Shown: in pieces, positions 1-13,334 of the stretch | Position numbering within the stretch: the stretch's first letter is position 1 | Layout of the letters: each line of letters begins with the position of its first letter | Assembly (NCBI GenBank): GCA_036785705.1 | Contig: JAWUZG010000001.1 | Location: 3,286,001 to 3,350,000 of the forward strand | Origin: Acanthornis magna | Lineage: Eukaryota > Chordata > Aves > Passeriformes > Acanthizidae | Direction: 5' to 3' | Length of the DNA stretch: 64,000 nt | Notes under the pieces: generated by a model | The model's database searches: none | Seen by the model: only the letters and a program-made list of their open reading frames with translations | What the model was told of the DNA's origin: nothing | Position numbers and translations under genes: made by a program

Positions 1-3000
1 AACATAGGAGAGCAGCCTAAAAGCCAGTTGTGAGACTGTGACACAGCTGTACTGGGGCTGAAAATTGTCTTGCTATCCTGAATACTCTGTAAAACAGGAT
101 TTGTCTCACCATTGCTATGACTGTAGCAGTAGTTACATAATGAAACCCTAAACCCCAGCAATGCTGCACCTGTAACAAGACAGAAGTTGACTAATTACAG
201 AGGCGTCTGTGCCTGAAATTGTTTATGTACACTTCATGGTTCTAAAGTGTTGGCTGTCACAGATAGCACCACCCTGATGTTAACAGGGGAGATTTAAAAA
301 GAGTAACTTGAAAAGAATGGGATGTTTTCCTTGTTGAAATTTGCATTAGGACATTTGAAGTTGGAGGAGAGCTCAGCCATCACCTGGATGTGTTTAAAGC
401 CCCATATAGGACTGGACTGGGCATCTCTGGGCATCACACAGTTCTCCCACTGAGCAGCTACTGGTCATCAAATCTCAGCTGGAGAGTACCAGTGTGAGCC
501 TTGTCATTATCCTTAGCTAAGACCTTAATCTAAAGAAAAGTAACTACTTGTCACTGGCTGTAGTTTTATTTTTAGTTGGGGCAGGAAGGGATTCTGTCGC
601 TGTAAACGTGTGGGAAATGTGAGCACTTCAGGGATCTTTGGTGGTTTAATCCTTGATGTTGTATAGGGACCTTTGCCACTGGCCTTCATTTGAGGCAACA
701 AGATTCAGCTGATGCTGTTGCTGATGTAGTGAACTGGGAACAGAGTTTATTTGCAAAGGAAAAGGCAAAGATGTGCGGGTGCATGCTTCACAGATGCCTT
801 TTTTTACCCCAGTAAATTCTGTCCTGAAGGTGGACCAATGTGCTTAGCATCATCAAATCCTGCACGGGTACTCCACTGTCTGCCTTAAAAGAAGGAGCAT
901 TTCCCAAACACTGTAGAGATGTGTATGTGGTATTGATGATTTAAACTCTTGTGCTGGCTTGGTTGTAGGTAACAAAGTCTCTGAGGTATAGGGTCTCAAA
1001 ACAGTAAAAAGGATGTTCTTGAAAATCTAGAAAGACCAGTTAAGAATGAAGCACAGTATGGAATCCTTATTTTCTGGTATCTTGAGGCTTGGTTTAATGT
1101 GGTCAAAGGTGAGACCTTAGGCATTCTTTCTGAGCAAAGCATGATTTGAAGAATTCAATGTAGTAATTGAATTATTACTTAGGCAATGAAAATGTTGGTT
1201 TGTGTTTCCTTTCTTTTTAAGTGGTTGCTACATTTAATTTGAAATCCAATTCATGGAACCATTTAAGCATGTGATGCAATGTCCTAGTGAAGTCAGATTT
1301 AACTTTTACTGAATTGCTGTTTTACCCATCTAGTTCTTTCAAAAACGTATGTACACACGATTAGTTATTTCACTGTTGGCAGCTCTCACAAATTCTAGTG
1401 TGAGTTGTATGAATGACATTCAGTGTGTTTCTTGAGGCTCCAGCTTCCAGATTTAGAGGACTGAGAGAATCTTTGTTTTTAGCTTTAAAACTAACGGATT
1501 TTGTAGCTCCCCAGCCTGTAGAGGAAAGTTTGAATTGTCACAAGTGCACCACAGAAATCAGAAAGTTTAAAACCAAATATCGGGGTTGCATACATTGAAT
1601 TCAGGGAGTCTGGCGTAGGTGTTGGCACTCTGTAATTACTTTGATGTAGTTGCATATCTGTCATGGGCTGATGTGAGAGCCCCCCGAGTTCACATTTGGC
1701 TAAATACCGTTCAGTCCTACTGTTCACCTGTTTTGCAAATCAACACTGACGTCCAAGAAAGTGTCTGTACAAATCTGTTGGTCTGGCTCTCGTTTGGCAT
1801 ACATTACTGTCATAGATTCTGTGTCTGTGAATGTTTTGTTTTTTTTTTTTAATTAATGGTCATAATTTCTGTATTTCTGGCCATACTGTGGTGACAGTCC
1901 CTCTCTAAACAAGGGCAGGAATGTTTCCGGGTTACTGGATGTTAAATAGCCATGACTATTTCAAACAGACAGGAGTTTTCATGAGCAGGTAAAGAATGTG
2001 AATCATACTAAATGTTATCATAAGCTTCTACACTTACGACAGGGAGAAGAAAAGTCAGAATTTAACCATGCTGGCTAGTTTTGGTTTACCTTGCTTCCTA
2101 AACATCAGCTGTTCTCTGTTGTTTACTTGAGTTTTGGTTTGGTTCTTTCTGTAAGAACAGCTTATAAATTTATTGTCTGATTCTGTGGGGGTTTTATGTG
2201 CTCAGCAAAACCTCTTCAGCCATCCTGTGTGCTCCTAGAATTAGTCAATTTGCCTGTGAACTTTAGCCTTTGCAGGCAGTACTATTAATTAGTCTACTCT
2301 TTTACCAGAAAGCTTAAATCCGAGTGTACATCACAAAAGTAGGGTTACCCCTAAAGCTCAAGGATTTACTCAGTATTACACATATTGAAGGAGGTAAGAA
2401 GAAATCAGTTGCTGATAGCCCTGTTCAGAAGGAGGAAATGTGTCCACCATAACTAACCATCAGTAAGTTTTGAGGAGTTTGGAACAGCAGTGGCTCAGTG
2501 AAGACATGTCATGGGCCAGCTGGTTTTGTTTAGCTCTGGTCTTGTACAGCTGGTTCAAAGGTATGTTGCAGGAGCACCTAATACAATGAAAACTTCATGA
2601 GGTTATTAGACACAAATACCTGGCCTATTTTGGGAAGCCCTGTGGTCTTCTGACCACAGCGTGCAGGAATCTGAATGAATTCCTACTCTCCTTTGCCTTG
2701 TTTTATGTGCTCTGCTGCCAGCTGTCAGAGGCTGACAGAGATACAGGTCTCTAGTATGTCCCTGTACCATCATTTTTATAAAACCCAACCCATGGTAACA
2801 CTTCTGATGACCACAGAGTATTTACAGATGTTTTCTCCAGATGCTCAACTCTCCGAACTCAACCACCAGCATGGAGTGCAAGGTGACTGACAGTGTGTGC
2901 TTTGGTATGTCTGTACACAGCTGACATCAAACCAACCTTGAAGTTCACTGGGCACTTCTGCTGTTTCAGTTGAATCACTGAGAAGGAGCTGGTTAAGAAC

Positions 3001-6000
3001 AAAGCCAAAGTGTGTGTGTGATGTTTGGAGTACACTCGAGGCTTAGAAATCTATCTCAAGAAACGTTTCATGCAAAGTGTTCTAGAAATTGTATGTATAG
3101 AGAAAGGGACAGACTGATCTTGTGCCCTTTTAAAAATGTATGATAATTTTCTAAAAATTGTCAACTCACCTTAAGTATATTGTGCAGCTAATGGCCTGGT
3201 GCTGTCTGCTGACTTTTGGCTCCTGGCTTACGTAGCAGTTGATTTTTAGCATTTAAATGTCTTGCACTTTTGTGGGATTGATCTTTTTGCCTATTAAGCT
3301 AGTCTTCAAACAGGATTGTTAATAAAAAATTCTTTCAATCTCCTGCTTCTATAGAAACAGTCCCTTGTAAATGCTAACATTGAGCTTCAGTGAAGTAACC
3401 TTAGTCAGCAAAACTATAAAAATATCCTTTTTGAAAGGACCGACCGCACCTTATCTTTGATGGCAACTTAATACATTCTCTCTGAATTATTTGCCTCTGT
3501 CAAAGCAAAATTAAATCTTTGGAGGTGAAATTCAGTGCTGACTTTAGAATCTTTCAATTTCCTCCTTCTACCCTCTGAAAAACATGCATGATATGTTATT
3601 TGTATTGTTTTAAATATCTCATGAAGGCTCTCTCTAGTGTAACCAAGAAGTGATCACTTCAGCGGATAGAATCACATCTGCCCTAAGATGCCTTTCTGGT
3701 TTAATATCTGGGATCCTCTCTCCAAATAGTACTGTTCCTGTCACACTTCTGCACTCCTGTGTCATGGTGTGATTTTTTTTTTTTATTATTAATCCCTAAT
3801 GGTATGGGCACACATTTCTTAAACCAAGCTAAAAAATACCCACTACAATGACTGAACAACAAATCTCGTTGCGAGCAACTTTCATATTTAATGCATCTCT
3901 GAAGGTCAGGAGGAACAGCCGCCTGTCGTCCTGCTGTTCCTGCTCTCTCTGAGCAAGGTTACCTTATTTTTGAACCCTGCTTGTTACCTTGGCAATCCCA
4001 CTGAAACAGACAGTGGGGTCTGGAAATTTATCAGATTCTTGTCTATTTCTGTATTAAATCTATAAAGTCTGTTGTGTAATAGAGATGACATAAAAAGGGT
4101 GAAGGGATTTTAGTGTTAGGCATGGTTAGGAGGGGAATTTTTCCGTAAAACATGCTGTATGTATTGCAGCAGTGCCAGGCAGCCTCAGCTGTAGCTGCTC
4201 TAGACACCATACAAAGGTGTAGGAGTTTCTCAAAGCGTGAAAAACACAGCAAAGGGGAGAAGAAATAATGTATATGAATGGATTATGATTTTATTGACAT
4301 GTTCCCTTGATGCGTTAAAGATGATGTAAAAGATAGAAGGGGAAAAAATCTTCCCCTGCACCTTTTCTGCAGGCTCACAGGCTGTTGCACCGCTCCCAAG
4401 CTTTTTTGAAATGAGTAAAACTTCCAAAGAAGCCCCAACTTCCAACACAAAAGCAGGACCGATGCTGTAATATTTGATACTGGCTCTTGTGTGGGTGGCT
4501 CTCTGAACTAGTCACGCTCACTGTCTTTAGTCATTGTTCAGGAGCTTTATGAAACATCTGAACTGGAGCTCCAGAGTGAGTAATGGGAGCTTGCTGGGAG
4601 CAGAGTTATTTGTTGTTATTTAGAATTCATGGCTTTAATGTTTATTGCTGCTGAATCTGGGTGTTCCTGCTGTCCTGAATGCAGATAGCCCATCATGAAA
4701 CTGAGTCCTGGTTATACTAAGATATTGCTGTTGCAGGAGGCAGAACAATACCTTAAATACTTCTGCCTCAAAATTTGGGCCTCTTGATTGATTTCTTCCT
4801 AACTTGGATTAGTATCTCGACCTGGTTAGTCTTTAAATGTGGGTCTTATTTATGATATCTATTGTAATCTGCGGCTATCACCTCCCATAATATAGTCCAT
4901 AAAATGTTCATAGTTGTGAGTATAATTATAGAAATCTTGTAGTTGTCTATAGCATCACTGAGGGACTGAACAAACATGGTGTGTTCAGTTTATATTGGGA
5001 CCACCTGGATAAAAATTTCATGCTGCAGCTTAAAAGTGCTGATGAGAAATAATATTTACCTTGTGTTGTATGTCAGTAGGAGTACTCACCTCTTGCTAGT
5101 CCTTTTTTTCCATCTGAACATCACCTTGACAGTCATTGGATGAAATCCGAAGTCATTAGGAGTTTTCTGTGAATTTCAGAGGTATCAAGATTTTCTCCGA
5201 TAGTGTTCCAAAAATTATATATGTATTTGTGTTTGTTCATGTGTAGGATTTCAGAGGAGTCAAGATTTTCACTGCTAATGTTGGCTTCTAAAAATTGCAT
5301 AGATTTTCTTGTGGGGGTGTGTTTGTGTGTGGCTTTCAGCACCACAGGGTTTGTTGCAGACGGAGCTGCTGTTGCATGGTATGTTCCATGCTTGGGCTGC
5401 TCTTTTCCTGTTTAGCTTTCTGCAGCACCCAGAGGTACAGCTGCTGCCTCAGTGCTCCTGTGCCTGTCTGCCCTGTGAGCTTGAAAACAAGGACAATGAG
5501 CATGTTTCTACCTCTGTGGCATCACTTAAAGTCCATTATCCTGAGGACGCACTGTATCATTTATTGCTAAAGTTTTTAACAGAAAAAAGGAAGAATGTTC
5601 ATGTTGTGTTAAAGCAAGGCTAAATCTTGATCGTTAGACCTCATGCTCATAAGAAGGGCTATGAGATGTTTTTGTTGTGGCAACCCCGTGCTCTGGATTG
5701 TGGATGTGCTTCCAAGACTTTCTGGACGGCAGCCTAGCTACATTGTGTGGGAGCTTTCCCACAGGACACGCTGGTGCTGCGGCACAGGCGACGCACCTCT
5801 GGTAATGTCATAGCCTCTCCTGGGATGAGAGATCAGCGGGATGGAATTGTTGCTCAGTATTGGCAGATGTTATCTCACTGCTATGAAACACTAATCAGCT
5901 TACCAGAAGGCTCTGGTTTCTCAGCCCTCAGCCCACAGCCGTGGGGAGCAACGAGAAGTAATCCGATTGAATTGGAAATGCAGGCTTGACTTTGCTTCTC

Positions 6001-7105
6001 GTGTCGCCTCTTGAACCATAATAAAGGGAGAAGCACTTGGGAAGCAGGGCCATCTCATTTAATTTGTGCAGTGTCAGGGGAATGGTGTCCAGTTCCCAGC
6101 TGGTTGCATATAACATGGCACCTCAGAACCAGCTGTTTTGAGGAATGTGTCACTGCTGTTCACGGGTCACAGGCAGGGTGGATGAAAAGATGGACTGTTA
6201 GCAAACAAGGCAATTTCTCATTGCAAAGGGTGGTTTAACGTATTGGAGCGAGAAATGAGCTAGGTTCTACTTTTTGCCTACCCCCTGTTCATGCTGTTAG
6301 TGCACTGAGATGACTTTTGTGTTTGTGTCCTTGAGAATAAAAGTTCTGCTAGTGTGTTTTGGGAGATGACGACAATTCAGAGAGGTTTTACAGAACTGGG
6401 CATTGGGAAAGCTTATAAAACTGGGGGCTTTTGCTCCAGTGAGTGCTGGTGCATACGTCTGTTTCAGTAAGTGTCTTCCAAATGTACAAGTACTGTTTCT
6501 TCATGGCTGAGTGAAATAAAAGCTCTTGAAGCTTTAAAATGCAATTTGTAATGCGCTGGTGCAAAAATGGCACCAAGTTCTGCTCATGGATCTTTCACCA
6601 GAAGCAGGTAGCATAGAGCTGCTTCAGTAACACAAGTTAACTGTGGCAGTGTTAGGAAATGAACAGGGTTCTGTTTCCCTCATATGATCCCATAAATAGA
6701 ATTCTTGTTTAAAACCAAATAAAGATAAAGGTACTTGAACTGGGCCAGCTGGTATCTCAGCCAGTGGGATTTTTTTACTGTTAATGATGTGTCATAATGG
6801 AAAACGCAAACTGAATCTATAGGATAAGGATATATGCAGGGTCCTTCCTTCTAACTGTCTGTAGACATCTGGTTTGGAAGCATGAGAGATATGGTACAGA
6901 ACCTTTCTATGCTGGATTTTCAGTCATCTTTTTGAATAAAATCATTTTTTAAAAAGATGCCCATAAAGTGGTAGATGTGTTCCAGAGCATACAGATATGC
7001 CCTTTATTAACTCGTGTGAGATCTCTTTTTGCCATTTATTTTCCATTCCTTTTCAAGTATTTTAACAAGCAGATTTAACCATACCACATTGTTCTCTGTT
7101 TCCAG
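1..7105. other. No supported gene; presumed PROSER2 5' intron or upstream DNA
   Basis: AT-rich sequence with short T runs (near 1836-1850 and 3774-3784). Open frames here are all short, overlap on both strands and have no recognisable protein features. The first PROSER2 exon in the window begins with a splice acceptor, so a 5' untranslated exon must lie upstream, in this stretch or before the window. No CpG-rich promoter-like segment is visible, which favours the promoter being outside. Confidence 0.5.
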
Positions 7106-7107
7106 AC

Positions 7108-7134
7108 ATGAATAAAGTGAACAGCCCCACGTAA
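7108..7134 (+). other. Upstream ORF in PROSER2 5'UTR
   Basis: An ATG two bases into the exon opens an 8-codon frame ending in TAA at 7132-7134, seven bases before the ATG at 7142 and in a different frame. If the exon starts at 7106 as the acceptor implies, every mature mRNA using this exon carries it. Translation is not shown by sequence alone. An AATAAA (7111-7116) overlaps it. Confidence 0.4.
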
Positions 7135-7141
7135 CACGCTG

Positions 7142-7321
7142 ATGGCATTCTGTGCTGCATCGGGATCAGTAAGTCAAGAAAGTGTGATGCCTAGCAATCT
7201 CCTGTCAGATTCTCCTGAAATGGCATCCGAAGTCTCTCTAGAGCACATGCATGGGAGCATGGAGAGGGCTGGCAGTGTGGAGAATCGTGGCAGCCAAGCT
7301 AGGTGCAGAAATCTTGCCTTG
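7142..7321 (+). CDS. PROSER2: PROSER2 coding exon 1 (residues 1-60)
   Basis: The exon starts after a pyrimidine-rich acceptor (TTCTCTGTTTCCAG, AG at 7104-7105) and ends at a consensus donor, G|GTAAGT, at 7322. The ATG at 7142 gives exactly 60 codons in phase 0 to the donor, beginning MAFCAASGSVSQESVMPSN. The start has G at +4 but C at -3, so its context is only moderate. An internal Met in SVMPSNL is a possible alternative start. Bases 7106-7141 are 5'UTR and include a short upstream ORF. Confidence 0.75.
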
Positions 7322-10300
7322 GTAAGTGTTTAATGAGCCTTGTGCTTAGTGATACAGATTACATTAATAGCTCTGTCCACATCACGCGATTTTTGTTTTA
7401 TTAAGATTGATTTTTGCCATTTCTAATCCTGAGTGGTTGCTGGTGTTTTCTCGGTTGTTAAACTCAAAGGACAGAAATAACTTCTCTGCTTTGGTACAAC
7501 AGCTTGTTATTCTGGTCTGATTGTCTCTGAGAGCTTGGAGAGTGCTTCTCTGCAGGCCTTCCTTCCAGAGAATAAGGAATGGCAGTAATGGCTGCTCTGC
7601 CCTTGCTTTTTTAAATAGCTCATAAACGAATTTAAGGATAGTGGTTGTTCTACGCACTGCTTTTTGCTTAATCTCTTTGTTGACACTCCTGAATAAAGGT
7701 CTCGTCTTATTCCACCTTAATTAGATGAGTAACAAATATGTCACCGTAAACAAAGCCGTCCTCACATTTGTGAGTATGAGTGTGTGGCCATTTAAATCGT
7801 GAGTGAGTAACTGAGGGAGTAGGATGCACTTCTGCATTTTTCCCAATTAGCAGGGTGAATCAGGCAATGAACACAGCAGTACGCTTTGTACTGTGGCAGG
7901 CTGAGCCTAGAAAGCAGGTATAGTTCCTTCCATATTTTTTTATCATCACAACCATTTGAAAAGCATCCATTTTTAATTGGGGAAAGAGCACTCTGGTAAA
8001 CCTGCTTGCCCTAAATGGAAATCTAAATCTCTGTCTTGCCTTAAACACGGAATTAGGCTTTCTGTCTCTTTCCCTCTGCCCTCCCTGATAGTTTCCTTTT
8101 AATGTGGTAGTTTTTTGTGAAAGAGTAAGTGGCAAAACCTGTATTTATCTGTATACCTTAGACACACTCATGGTTTTGAGCTACTTTGTGAGCTTTCTGG
8201 CACCTGGAGGCAATTCTAAAGCTGTTCCTTTTTTGTTGTTGTTGTTTCTACTGAAAATATTTACTGTTAATATGACGCTGTATCCTTCAGCTTGTGTTGC
8301 TAGTTAAAACACATAACAAGTATTACAAACTTTAGTTCTTTAACTGTTTCTGATCTATTCTAGAAAAACATTGTAAAAGGATCAGGATGGGGAAGGTTAA
8401 GCACACCATTTGGACTCAGGACGTTAGTATATGTTGTTTATTTTATGAAAACTGGTTGGATTTTAGAGAACTACAGAGGAAGTGGTTCTTTGCTAGAGAA
8501 TTACAACTTAATTTTACACCAAACTGCAAGTTAATTTTGCTCACTACTCTACTGCTATTTTCCCAGGTTATCGCAGTAGTAGTCAATCATGTTTCCTTGG
8601 GTTTTATTCTTAGCTGCAGTAGCAGGCGTGAGACTAGACGTTTGAAATAATCAGAATTGAATAACAAAGCGATGTATAAATCAGCCTGTCTGTACAGTCT
8701 CATCCTGGGTCTGCTGTGTCAGAAAATGACATTGATTCCCTTAGTCCAACTGGATCCTGCCATGTGATAACCCCCATATGATGATGCATCAGCTAGAATT
8801 GGAATCCCTTCCTTATCTGTAATGCAGTAATTTGTAGATGGAGTAAAAGTCAGCTGCAGGCTTAGGCGATTCCAATCAGACCTGTGAATTAGCACAAGTC
8901 CTCAGAGCCTTCAGCTTGTCTTGTTTGAGTTTGTTCATGACTAGAGTGAAGTGTGTACCACCAAGTTTAATTGTGGTGCCACAGATCCCCTTCCATGGTT
9001 GTTCTTCAGCAGTGTAGTAGGTGGCATGTCCAATAAGGCTGACAGCTTGCCTGTGTGGAGTAACAGGTTGGGCAAGGAAAAACTCTTCTCAATACTGGCA
9101 TAATTTCAATTTCCAAATTTGAGAAGGGATCCGTGTTAAACTGAATATAAAGGAAAATCTGCCTGTTCTGCCTAATAGCTGGAATATGCTCCTAGATACA
9201 TTATCTTCTTGCTTTAGTAGTTTTATAATAAGTTCAGAAGATGCAGAAGCTTTGATGGCCTAATGAGGAGAAAGGAATAGGCAACTTTGTGTAGACAAAG
9301 AATTTCAGGCACACTGGACCTTCGTAGCCCTGAAACAGAAGCAACTAAAGATTTAACTGCCTCTTCATTTATCGCTTTCCTGGGTCTGTTCACCTAGAGA
9401 CATGGCAAGGAAGGTCAGGGTTAGCTTTGATTTTTGGGGGGTTTTTGCAATGACCTTGCAAAGGACAGAAGTGTAACAGTGCTGTGTATGACAGGCCTGT
9501 ACTGCTGCGAGTTTCTTCCTACTTGATTGTAAAAAAGACAAGCTCTTAAGCGTCTCGGTGTCAAACTGCATTAGTCACTAAATACAACCTTTGTATTGCA
9601 TCTGTGGAATTTAGACAAACCCAGGGATGTGATAATGGGGACAAACACTTGGACTGGCTTTAGCCTTCACTGACTGCTCAGAGCTGGTTTGCCTGACTCC
9701 TGGCTGGCCCTGCATCCTGTGTGTCTGTGCTGGCATCACTTGCTGGGGAGCTGGTTGTCAGTTTAGGAATGGCTAGGAGATGGACATCAACTGCCACATG
9801 CTAAAAAGGTGTTAAAATTCTGTATGTGGGATTTTCCCAGTCAGCTGTTGTCACTTCAGTTTAATTTTGCCAGATTCCTCAGCTTCTCTTACCTACACAA
9901 TGATGCTTTCAGTTAATCTATGACAACTGCATGCCTCCAAGCCAAATTTCTTTTTTAGAATGAAAGCAAGGTGCTGCCTTGATTTTAGGAGAATTTCCAT
10001 AAAAATTAAAGATGTTTGGGTCTGTATTTATTCTGCCAAATCTATCACAGGAGGTTGAGTTGAGATGGGAGGAATGTATGCCTTGATACCTTCATCTCAC
10101 ACGAACGTTTGTAACCATAATAGCTGGTATATATGAGGACATGAATTTGCATGTGTATTTTGGTTTCTTTTTAACAAAGAGGGTATCCATATATCTGCTT
10201 GAGAGAAGTTTATTTTCCTGATGCATGGAATCAGTTGCACTTACCCAAGAGTGAGGGCAAACAAAAACACTCTGTTCTTGGCAATTCTAGCTTCCAAAAC

Positions 10301-10854
10301 CCAGTCTGGAATGACACTCCTGGACATGTGGTACAAGAATTAACTTGCCATGAAATACAGTTGCAGCAATTTAAGGACACTTAATTCCAAGACAAAACTA
10401 GGTCTGGGGTTTTTTTTAAAGCAATTTGTCTTGTTCCATTGACTGAATAGGCACAGGCCAGCTTCTTAAAGCCAATCCTTCTCTTTCAGTGCTTCTCTCT
10501 GGTAATTGGACTGAGTATCTATTCTCAGCCATGAGTGACTACTTTAGCTTCTAAGTGTGAATAATGTGCTAGGACAATAATGTTTCCTATGAAAATCATG
10601 GCAGAGGTGCTCGTTGTACCTAAAGTGAGCTGTGCTAATTGGAACTGCACTAATAATAAGCGGTGTCAATGCCTTGGATCTGTTGCTACAACTTCAGTAC
10701 TGTATCTGAATATGTCTTACTGAGTGAAAGCTTTGAGGGATAGTGAATTCTTGTTATTCTTGGTGGATCACACTGTGGTTTTTATTTTATTTTTTGCCTT
10801 TGGATCAGACAGATCCTTGATTAATACCAGAGCTCACCACCACTCTTTTTGGGG

Positions 10855-10878
10855 CAGAATTTGTTCCAGAATTTGTTC
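10855..10878. repeat. 12-bp perfect tandem duplication
   Basis: The unit CAGAATTTGTTC occurs twice head to tail. It is intronic and probably a neutral small duplication. Confidence 0.8.
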
Positions 10879-12184
10879 AAGTGATTGTTTAATTTGATCA
10901 CTAATCAAGTGGCTTAAATTGGGAGAGGCCATGACTCTAAAAAAAATATTTTGCTTGTTCTGATTGTTATTTCTTCAAACAAGCTTCCTCTCCATCTCTA
11001 ACAAGACTTGGTAGCTAGTCACTGAAGATGATTTGTCACCCCTGGATCCCTTGTATAGTACAGGTGACATTCTGAACATTTGTTGCATAGACATGAAGAG
11101 CAAGTATCCCGTGAATAGTCTGAGCTGGTTCGGTGTTTTGTTTCACACAGCCATTTAACTCAGGGATGACCTGGTTGTTTTGTATTTACAGTGTCTCTCA
11201 TAGCCTAAAAGTTCATTGTTATGATCCTTATCCTTTTTTTGGTCAGTACAGATAATTCAGTTGCATCAGACCTGGCATTCTAAGTGCACCATGTTGGTCT
11301 CCCTTTACCCCAACCCCTCTGAAGAGAATACACTGGGAATCCAGTGTGGATTTAGGGGTTGTGGAAGAGGATAGATTGTGTGTCTGTTAGCCCACTGCCA
11401 CCTTTTTTCCTCACAATTTGAAAGTCTTGTGATGCTGAGCTGCACTTCAGGTACATTCAAGGGAAAGTCTTGAGAAAGATGCCTTTCATAAAATCAATGT
11501 GTTTTTCTCCCTTGACACTGATACTCCACAGGCTTTAGTGTACTACAAGACCTTTCACTGTGTCCAAAGACTTTGCCAAATAGCCATACACAAAAAATGA
11601 GAAGAATTTTTGACTGTTTGCTTTGTGTGGATACAGCTGCCTTGGGGCAGGTGGAAGCCATTCCTTACAGGGTGTGGAGAGAGCTATGCTGTGCTTCATC
11701 CACTTTAAACTGATGTTAGTATGACCTGGAAGCAATATGCCTTGGAAAAAGAAGAACCCGACTCTTAGCAAGGAATGATCTTGCTGTAAAATGTGCTAGT
11801 GAGAATATAGATCCTGAAGGCAGTTTGGGCTCTATGCACAAACTGTATCATTCAAAGCAGGATCTGGTAGATAGAGATTATTCCAGCAGGTGGGCAGGTC
11901 TGCTCTCTAAACCACACTGATAGGCATTCCTGAACTTCCAGAGTGTTTTCTTTGTGTACACTACTTTTCTCAGAATACTTGCAATAAAGTTTCTGTAATC
12001 TGAAAGCTGACTTCTACTTGTCTCACCTTCAGTGCATGTAGAGAAGATTTGTTGTGATTATGTGGGTGGTCAGCATTTTATATATTAAAATACACACAGG
12101 GCTGCATCTGCCCACCACCCATTCCTTCTCCCCCGTTTTAAATATAACGTGTTCCATTATTTGAGCCTTCCTGTGCAGCTAAAC

Positions 12185-12320
12185 TCGCTGCGCTCCTTGC
12201 TTTGTTCTGGACCCTGTCCAGCTTGGCTGCATCCTTTCCAAAGTTCAGCAACTGAATCTGAACTCTGTGTTCTGAATGAGGATGTGCTGTCATGTCATCA
12301 CCCTGGTTAATATATCCCAG
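12185..12320 (-). mobile_element. Possible degraded CR1 fragment
   Basis: The stretch TCTGGACCCTGTCCAGC, followed by a loosely matching stretch around AAGTTCAGCAACTGAA, resembles the reverse complement of the internal 3' part of CR1 elements. Divergence is high and the ends are uncertain. It could be chance similarity. Confidence 0.3.
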
Positions 12321-13004
12321 AATGAGATCTGCATCCCTGAACAGCAGATTCTTCTGCCTCTTTATGGCACTTAAACTGACAGATTCAGATAATCTGAATC
12401 ACAGATTGTGCAGATACCTTGCACTAACTTCATCTCAGCGTCATTTTTTTCTTCGTCTGTGAGTGCAGTTTTGGGGGCCATGCCATAAAGGCTTCAAATC
12501 AAATTATATGACATCTTGTGCTTGCACCTATTGGCCAAGTCAATGACACTCTCATGAGAAATGAGCTTGGTGTGAAATTATTTGATTTTTTTTTTTTGTG
12601 AAAATTATTTAGTGACTTTTGCCTGAAATGTCTCCCCATTTTTCTCAGTGTTGTTCTAACACAATTTCTTTTTCCCTTAATTTCTATAAACTGATCAGCC
12701 TAACTTTGTTTATCAAAGAAGTGTCTTCAGAGTTTACGTAGATATTCAGCTTGCTTTCTTTAAAAGTAGATTAGGAGTAATTTAGTCAGTTTATGACTTT
12801 AGCTCATCTAGTTTATCTTTTAAGTACTTGCAGATAATTTGTTTCCTCACTTGCGACCTATTGATTATATGGTTTGCTACCTATTATGAAGCACATGGGT
12901 ACAATTATGCTCATAAACTGAAGAAAACAACATTCAATATTATAGTCTTCTTCACCAAATGAAATGGTATTATCAAGACCATCAGATAGTGGGTTGTAGA
13001 GGAA

Positions 13005-13334
13005 GCACTTTTTGACACAGCACACAATTACACTCTGGAACTCCCTGCCGCAGAATGCTGTGAATGCCAGTCATTTCCATGGCTCAAACAATACAGCGAA
13101 TTCATGCTAGAAAAGCTCATTAAGGGCTATTAAATACACAGATGCATCTGGGAAGTCCTTAAGCTGTGTATTGCTGGAAACTGGAAGGATTTAGGGGAGA
13201 AAAATATATATCCATCCAATATATAGCAACATTCCCCAGCCTCTCTCCCTTGTCCTGTGTGTTCATAGTTGCTGAAGGCTACTGACCTAAATGGGCTTTT
13301 TGGTCTGATCCTGTCTAGTAGTTCATGTTCTTAG
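13005..13334 (+). mobile_element. Ancient CR1/L3-like LINE fragment
   Basis: The order of landmarks matches the 3' region of old amniote CR1/L3 elements: GACACAGCACACAATTA, CTGGAACTCCCTGCCGCAG, ATGCTGTGAATGCCAG, GGGCTATTAAATAC, then ATGGGCTTTTTGGTCTGATCCT at the end. It is diverged, carries no open reading frame and is a 5'-truncated copy, typical of CR1 retroposition. Orientation is read from the element's known 3' end and subfamily is not assigned. Confidence 0.7.
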
